64,000 nucleotides of DNA from Chlorocebus sabaeus (Eukaryota > Chordata > Mammalia > Primates > Cercopithecidae). Below the pieces are notes generated by a model, which made no database searches, was not told the origin of the DNA, and was given only the letters and a program-made list of their open reading frames with translations. Below, in pieces: positions 60,285 through 64,000 of the stretch. Numbering within the stretch: the stretch's first letter is position 1; each line of letters begins with the position of its first letter. The DNA lies in NCBI RefSeq assembly GCF_047675955.1, contig NW_027327629.1:279956-343955 (forward strand), in the 5' to 3' direction. Made by a program: the position numbers and the translations under genes.

Positions 60285-63200
60285 TTTGCAAATTCCAGAA
60301 GAACAGTGTTAGCGAAAGGCTTGTTGTAGGGAAAGCAGTAACTCGGTGAGATGAATTAACAGAACACAAAGCAGTTTCTCAAAAGCTTCTTTCCAGTTTT
60401 TAACGGAAGATATTTCCTTCTTCACCGTAGCCCTCCATGGGCTTCCAAATATCACTTTGCAAGTTCCACAAGTACAGCCTTAGCGAAAGGCTTCTTGACG
60501 GGAAAGCTGTAACTCTGTGAGATGAATTTACAGAACACAAAGCAGTTTCTCAGAAAGCTTCTTTCCAGTTTTTACCCTAAGATATTTCCTTTTTCACCAT
60601 AGCCCTCTATGGACTTCCGAATATCACTTTACAAATTCCACAAGAACAGTCTTAGCGAAAGACTCCTTGAGGGGAAAGCATGAACTCTGAGATGTATTAA
60701 CAGATCACAAAACACTTTCTCAGAAAACTTCTTTACAGTTTCTAACGGAACATATTTCATTTTTCAGCAAAGCCCTGTTTGGGCTTACAAATATCACTTT
60801 GCATATTCCACAAGTACAGTGTTAGCGAAAGGCTTCTTGATAGGAAGGCTGTAACTCTGTGAGTTGAATTAACAGAATACAAAGCAGTTTCTCAGGAAGC
60901 TTCTTTCCAGTTTTTAAAGGAAGATATTTCCTTTTTCACCGTAGCCCTCCTTGGGCTTTCAAATATCACTTTGCAAATTCCCCAAGAACAGTCTTAGCGA
61001 AAGGCTTCTTGAGGGGACAGCTGTAACTCTGTGAGGTTAATTAACGAAACATAAAGCAGTTTCTCAGAGTGCTTCTTTTCAGTTTTTATCTTTGGATATT
61101 TCCTTTTTCACCATAGACCTCTCTGGCCTTCCAAATATCACATTGCAAATTCCACAAGAACAGTCCTAGCAAAAGGTTTCTTGAGGGGAAAGCTGTAACT
61201 CTGTGAGAAGAATTAACAGAACACAAAGCAGTTTCTCAGAAAGCTTCTTTCCAGTTTTTAACTGAAGATATTTCCTTTTTCACCGTAGCCCCCTGTGGAC
61301 TTCCAAATATCACTTTCCAAATTCCACAAGAACAGCCTTAGTGAAAGTCTTCTTGAAGGGAAAGCTGTAATTATTTGAGATGAATTAACAGAACACAAAG
61401 CTGTTTCTCAGAAAGTTTCTTTCCAGATTTTAACGGAAGATATTTCCTTTTTCTCCATAGCCCTCTATGGGCTTCCAAATATCACTTTGCAAATTCCACA
61501 AGAACAGTCTTAGCGTAAGGATTATTGAGGGGAAAGCTGTAACTCTGTGAGATGAATTAACAGAACACAAAGCAGTTTTTCAGACGGCTTCTTTCCAGTT
61601 TTTAACTGAAGATATTTCCCTTTTTACCCTAGCCCTCTATGGGCTTCCAAATATCACTTTGCAAATTCCACAAGAACAGTCTTAGCGAAAGGCTTCTTGA
61701 AGGGAAAGCTGTAACTCTGTGAGATGAATTAAGAGAGCACAAAGTAGTTTCTCAGAAAGCTTCTTTCAAATTTGTAACTAAAGATATTTCCTTTTTCACC
61801 ATAGCCCTCTATGGGCTTAAAAATATCACTTTGCAAATTCCACAGGAACAGTCTTAGCGTAAGGATTCTTGAGGGGAGAGTTGTATCTCGGTGAGATGAA
61901 TTAACATAACACAAAGGAGTTTCTCAGAAAGCTTCTTTCCAGTTTTTAACGGAAGATATTTCCTTTTTCACCAGAGCCCTCTATGGGCTTCCTAATATCA
62001 CTTTGCAAATTCCACAAGAACAGTCTTAGCGAAAGGCTTCTTGAGGGGAAAACTGTAACTCTGTGAGATGAATTAACGGAACACAAAGCAGTTTCTCAGA
62101 ATGATTCTTACCAGTTTTTAAGGGAAGTTATTTCCTTTTTCACCAAAGCCCTCTACGGGCTTCCAAATATCACTTTGCAAGTTCCACAAGAACAGCATTA
62201 GCGAAAAGTTTCTTGAGGGGAAAGCTGTAACTCTGTGAGATGAATTAACAGAACACAAAGCAGTTTCTCAGAGAGCTTCTTTCCAGATTTTAATGGAAGA
62301 CATTTCCTTTTTCACCATATCCCTCTAAGGGCTTCCAAATATCACTTTGGAAATTCCACAAGAACAGTCTTAGCGAAAGCTTCTTGAGGGGAAAGCAGTA
62401 ACTCTGAGATGAAATGAGAGCGCCAAAAACATTTTCTCAGAAAGCTTCATTCCAGTTTTTCACGGAAGATACATCCTTTTTCAGCAAAGCGCTCTCTGGC
62501 CTTACAAATATCACTTTCCAGATTCCACAAGACAGCCTTAGCGAAAGGATTCTAGAAGGGAAAGCTGAAATTCCGTGAGATGAATAAAGAGAAGACAAAG
62601 GAGTTTCTCAGACAGCTTCTTTCCAGTTTTTAACTGAAGATATTTCCTTTTTCACCCTAGACTCTTTGGGCTTCGAAATATCACTTTGAAATTCCAGAAC
62701 AACACTCTAAGCGAAAGGCTTCTTGAAGGGAAAGATGTAACTCTGTGAGATGAAGTAACAGAACACAGAGCCGTTTCTCAGAAAGCTTCTTTCCAGTTTC
62801 TAACGGAAGATATTTCCTTTTTCACCATAGCCGTCTAAGGCCTTCCAAATATCACTTTCCATATTCCACAAGAACAGTCTTAACGAAAGGCTTCTTGAGG
62901 GGAAAGGTTGTAACTGTGTTAGATGAATTAACAGAACACAAAGCAGTTGCTCAGAAAGCTTCTTTCCAGTTTTTAGCAGAAGACATTTCCTTTTTTACCA
63001 TAGCCCTCAATGGGCTTCCAAATATCACTAGGCATGTTCCACAAGAACAGTCTTAGCGTAAGGATTAATGTGGGGAAAACTGTATTCTGTCAGATGAATT
63101 AACAGAACAAAAAGGAGTTTCTCAGAAAGCTTCTTTCCACTTTTTAACGGAAGATATTTCTTTTTTCACCATAGCCCTCTAGGGTCTTCCAAATATCACT

Positions 63201-64000
63201 TTGCAAATTCCCCAAGAACAGTCTTAACGAAAGGCTTCTTCAGGGGAAAGCTGTAACACTGTGAGATGAATTAACAGAACACAAAGCAGTTTCTCAGACA
63301 GCTTCTTTCCAGTTTTTAACTGAAGATATTTCCTTTTGCACCCTAGACCTCTTTGGGCTTCAAAATATCACTTTGCAAATTCCAGAAGAACAGTCTTAGC
63401 GAAAGGCTTCTAGTAGGGAAAGCTGTAACTCGAGGAGATGAAATAACAGAACACAAAGCAGTTTCTCAGAAAGCTTCTTTCCAGTTTTTCACGGAAGATA
63501 TTTCCTTCTTCACCGTGGCCCTCTATGGGCTTCCAAATATCACTTTGCAAGTTCCACAAGAACAGTCTTAGCGAAGGGCTTCTTGAGGGGAAAGCTCTAA
63601 CTCTGTGAGATGAATTAACAGAACAGAAAGCAGCTTCTCAGAAAGCTTCTTTCCAGTTTTTATCCTAAGATATTTCCTTTTTCACCATAGCCCTCTATGG
63701 ACATCCAAATATCACTTTCCAAATTCCACAAGAACAGTCTTAGCGAAAGACTTCTTGAGGGGAAAGCAATAAATCTGAGATGAATTAACACAACACAAAA
63801 CACTTTCTCAGAAAGCTTCTTACCTTTTTAAACGGAAGATATTTCGTTTTTCAGCATAGCCCTCTATGGGCTTACAAATATCACTTTCCATATTCCACAA
63901 GTACAGTCTTAGCGAAAGGCTTCTTGAGGGGAAGGCTGTAACACTGTGAGTTGAACTAACAGAATACAAAGCATTTTGTCAGAAATCTTCTTTCCAGTTT
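60285..64000 (-). repeat. 8570-bp tandem duplication unit, copy 2 (cut by window end)
   Basis: The first 3716 bp of the second copy, equivalent to 51715-55430. It includes the same unusual monomers, such as gcgccaaaaacattttc and gattaatgtggggaaaac. Whether more copies follow cannot be seen. Confidence 0.95.

Larger units (their letters stand above)
50368..64000 (-). repeat. Alpha-satellite array, segment 5 (about 79 monomers)
   Basis: The last satellite stretch, in the same orientation, running off the window end. Most of it is the 8570-bp unit and its partial second copy. A single monomer is duplicated in tandem near 50640-50950. I see no gene. Identical plus-strand frames at 54782-55000 and 63353-63571 and identical minus-strand frames at 53158-53343 and 61729-61914 simply mark the duplication. 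Confidence 0.96.

Noticed and set aside
1212..63571. Many 60-110 aa open frames on both strands outside the L1
   Set aside because: They are translations of alpha-satellite monomers or Alus. They share one periodic peptide, start and stop at random point changes, and have no promoter or splice context.
1..64000. CRISPR-like array, because of regular repeats
   Set aside because: The whole 171-bp unit repeats with gradual divergence and there are no unique spacers. Primate retroelements are embedded, so this is satellite DNA.
1..64000. Old World monkey dimeric alpha satellite
   Set aside because: No consistent 342-bp alternation of two monomer types was seen. The similarity between monomers is not better at even spacing.
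1..64000. Inversion of array orientation
   Set aside because: The ctttttcaccatagccc motif is on the plus strand in all five satellite segments. I found no switch.

Overview
This window is primate alpha-satellite DNA. About 57 kb of the 64 kb is a continuous array of roughly 330 monomers of about 171-172 bp, all in one orientation. The canonical strand is the minus strand: the reverse complement of the unit carries the alpha-satellite landmarks, such as the stretches read as TTCATCTCACAGAGTT and GGCTATGGTGAAAAAGGAAA. There are no host protein-coding genes, tRNAs, rRNAs or CRISPR arrays. The short open frames scattered through the array are products of the repeat. Because 171 is 3 x 57, an open monomer stays open into the next.

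Four retroelement copies interrupt the array, all on the minus strand. A nearly full-length L1 (18488-24638) has both reading frames open: ORF1 of 338 aa and ORF2 of 1275 aa with endonuclease, reverse transcriptase and Cys-rich motifs all present. It is flanked by a perfect 17-bp target-site duplication. Three AluY-type elements (29445-29730, 49090-49378, 50078-50367) all lack the same 12 bp in the left monomer, the hallmark of the AluYd lineage. The last two are copies of one insertion, because a 988/989-bp piece of array containing the Alu was duplicated in tandem.

Region by region: 1-18487 is alpha satellite with several diverged internal multi-monomer duplications; 18488-24638 is the L1; 24656-29444 is satellite with two internally deleted monomers; 29445-29730 is the first Alu; 29731-49089 is satellite, including a perfect three-monomer duplication at 30.3-31.3 kb and a 14-monomer duplication at 45.3/47.7 kb whose first copy keeps the empty site of the second Alu insertion; 48.66-50.64 kb is the Alu-bearing tandem duplication; 51.715-64.0 kb is dominated by a very young tandem duplication of 8,570 bp, or 50 monomers, whose second copy runs off the window end.

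The organism is a catarrhine primate and most likely a hominoid. The monomers appear to be all of the A-box type, with no CENP-B box found. The array has no regular short higher-order repeat, as in monomeric or heterochromatic alpha satellite rather than an active human centromere core. The intact L1 is not of the young human L1HS type: its ORF1 coiled coil differs and its 5' UTR is about 120 nt longer. Together with the AluYd-like insertions this makes a non-human ape more likely. A gibbon is one plausible candidate, but that is inference, not something the sequence proves.
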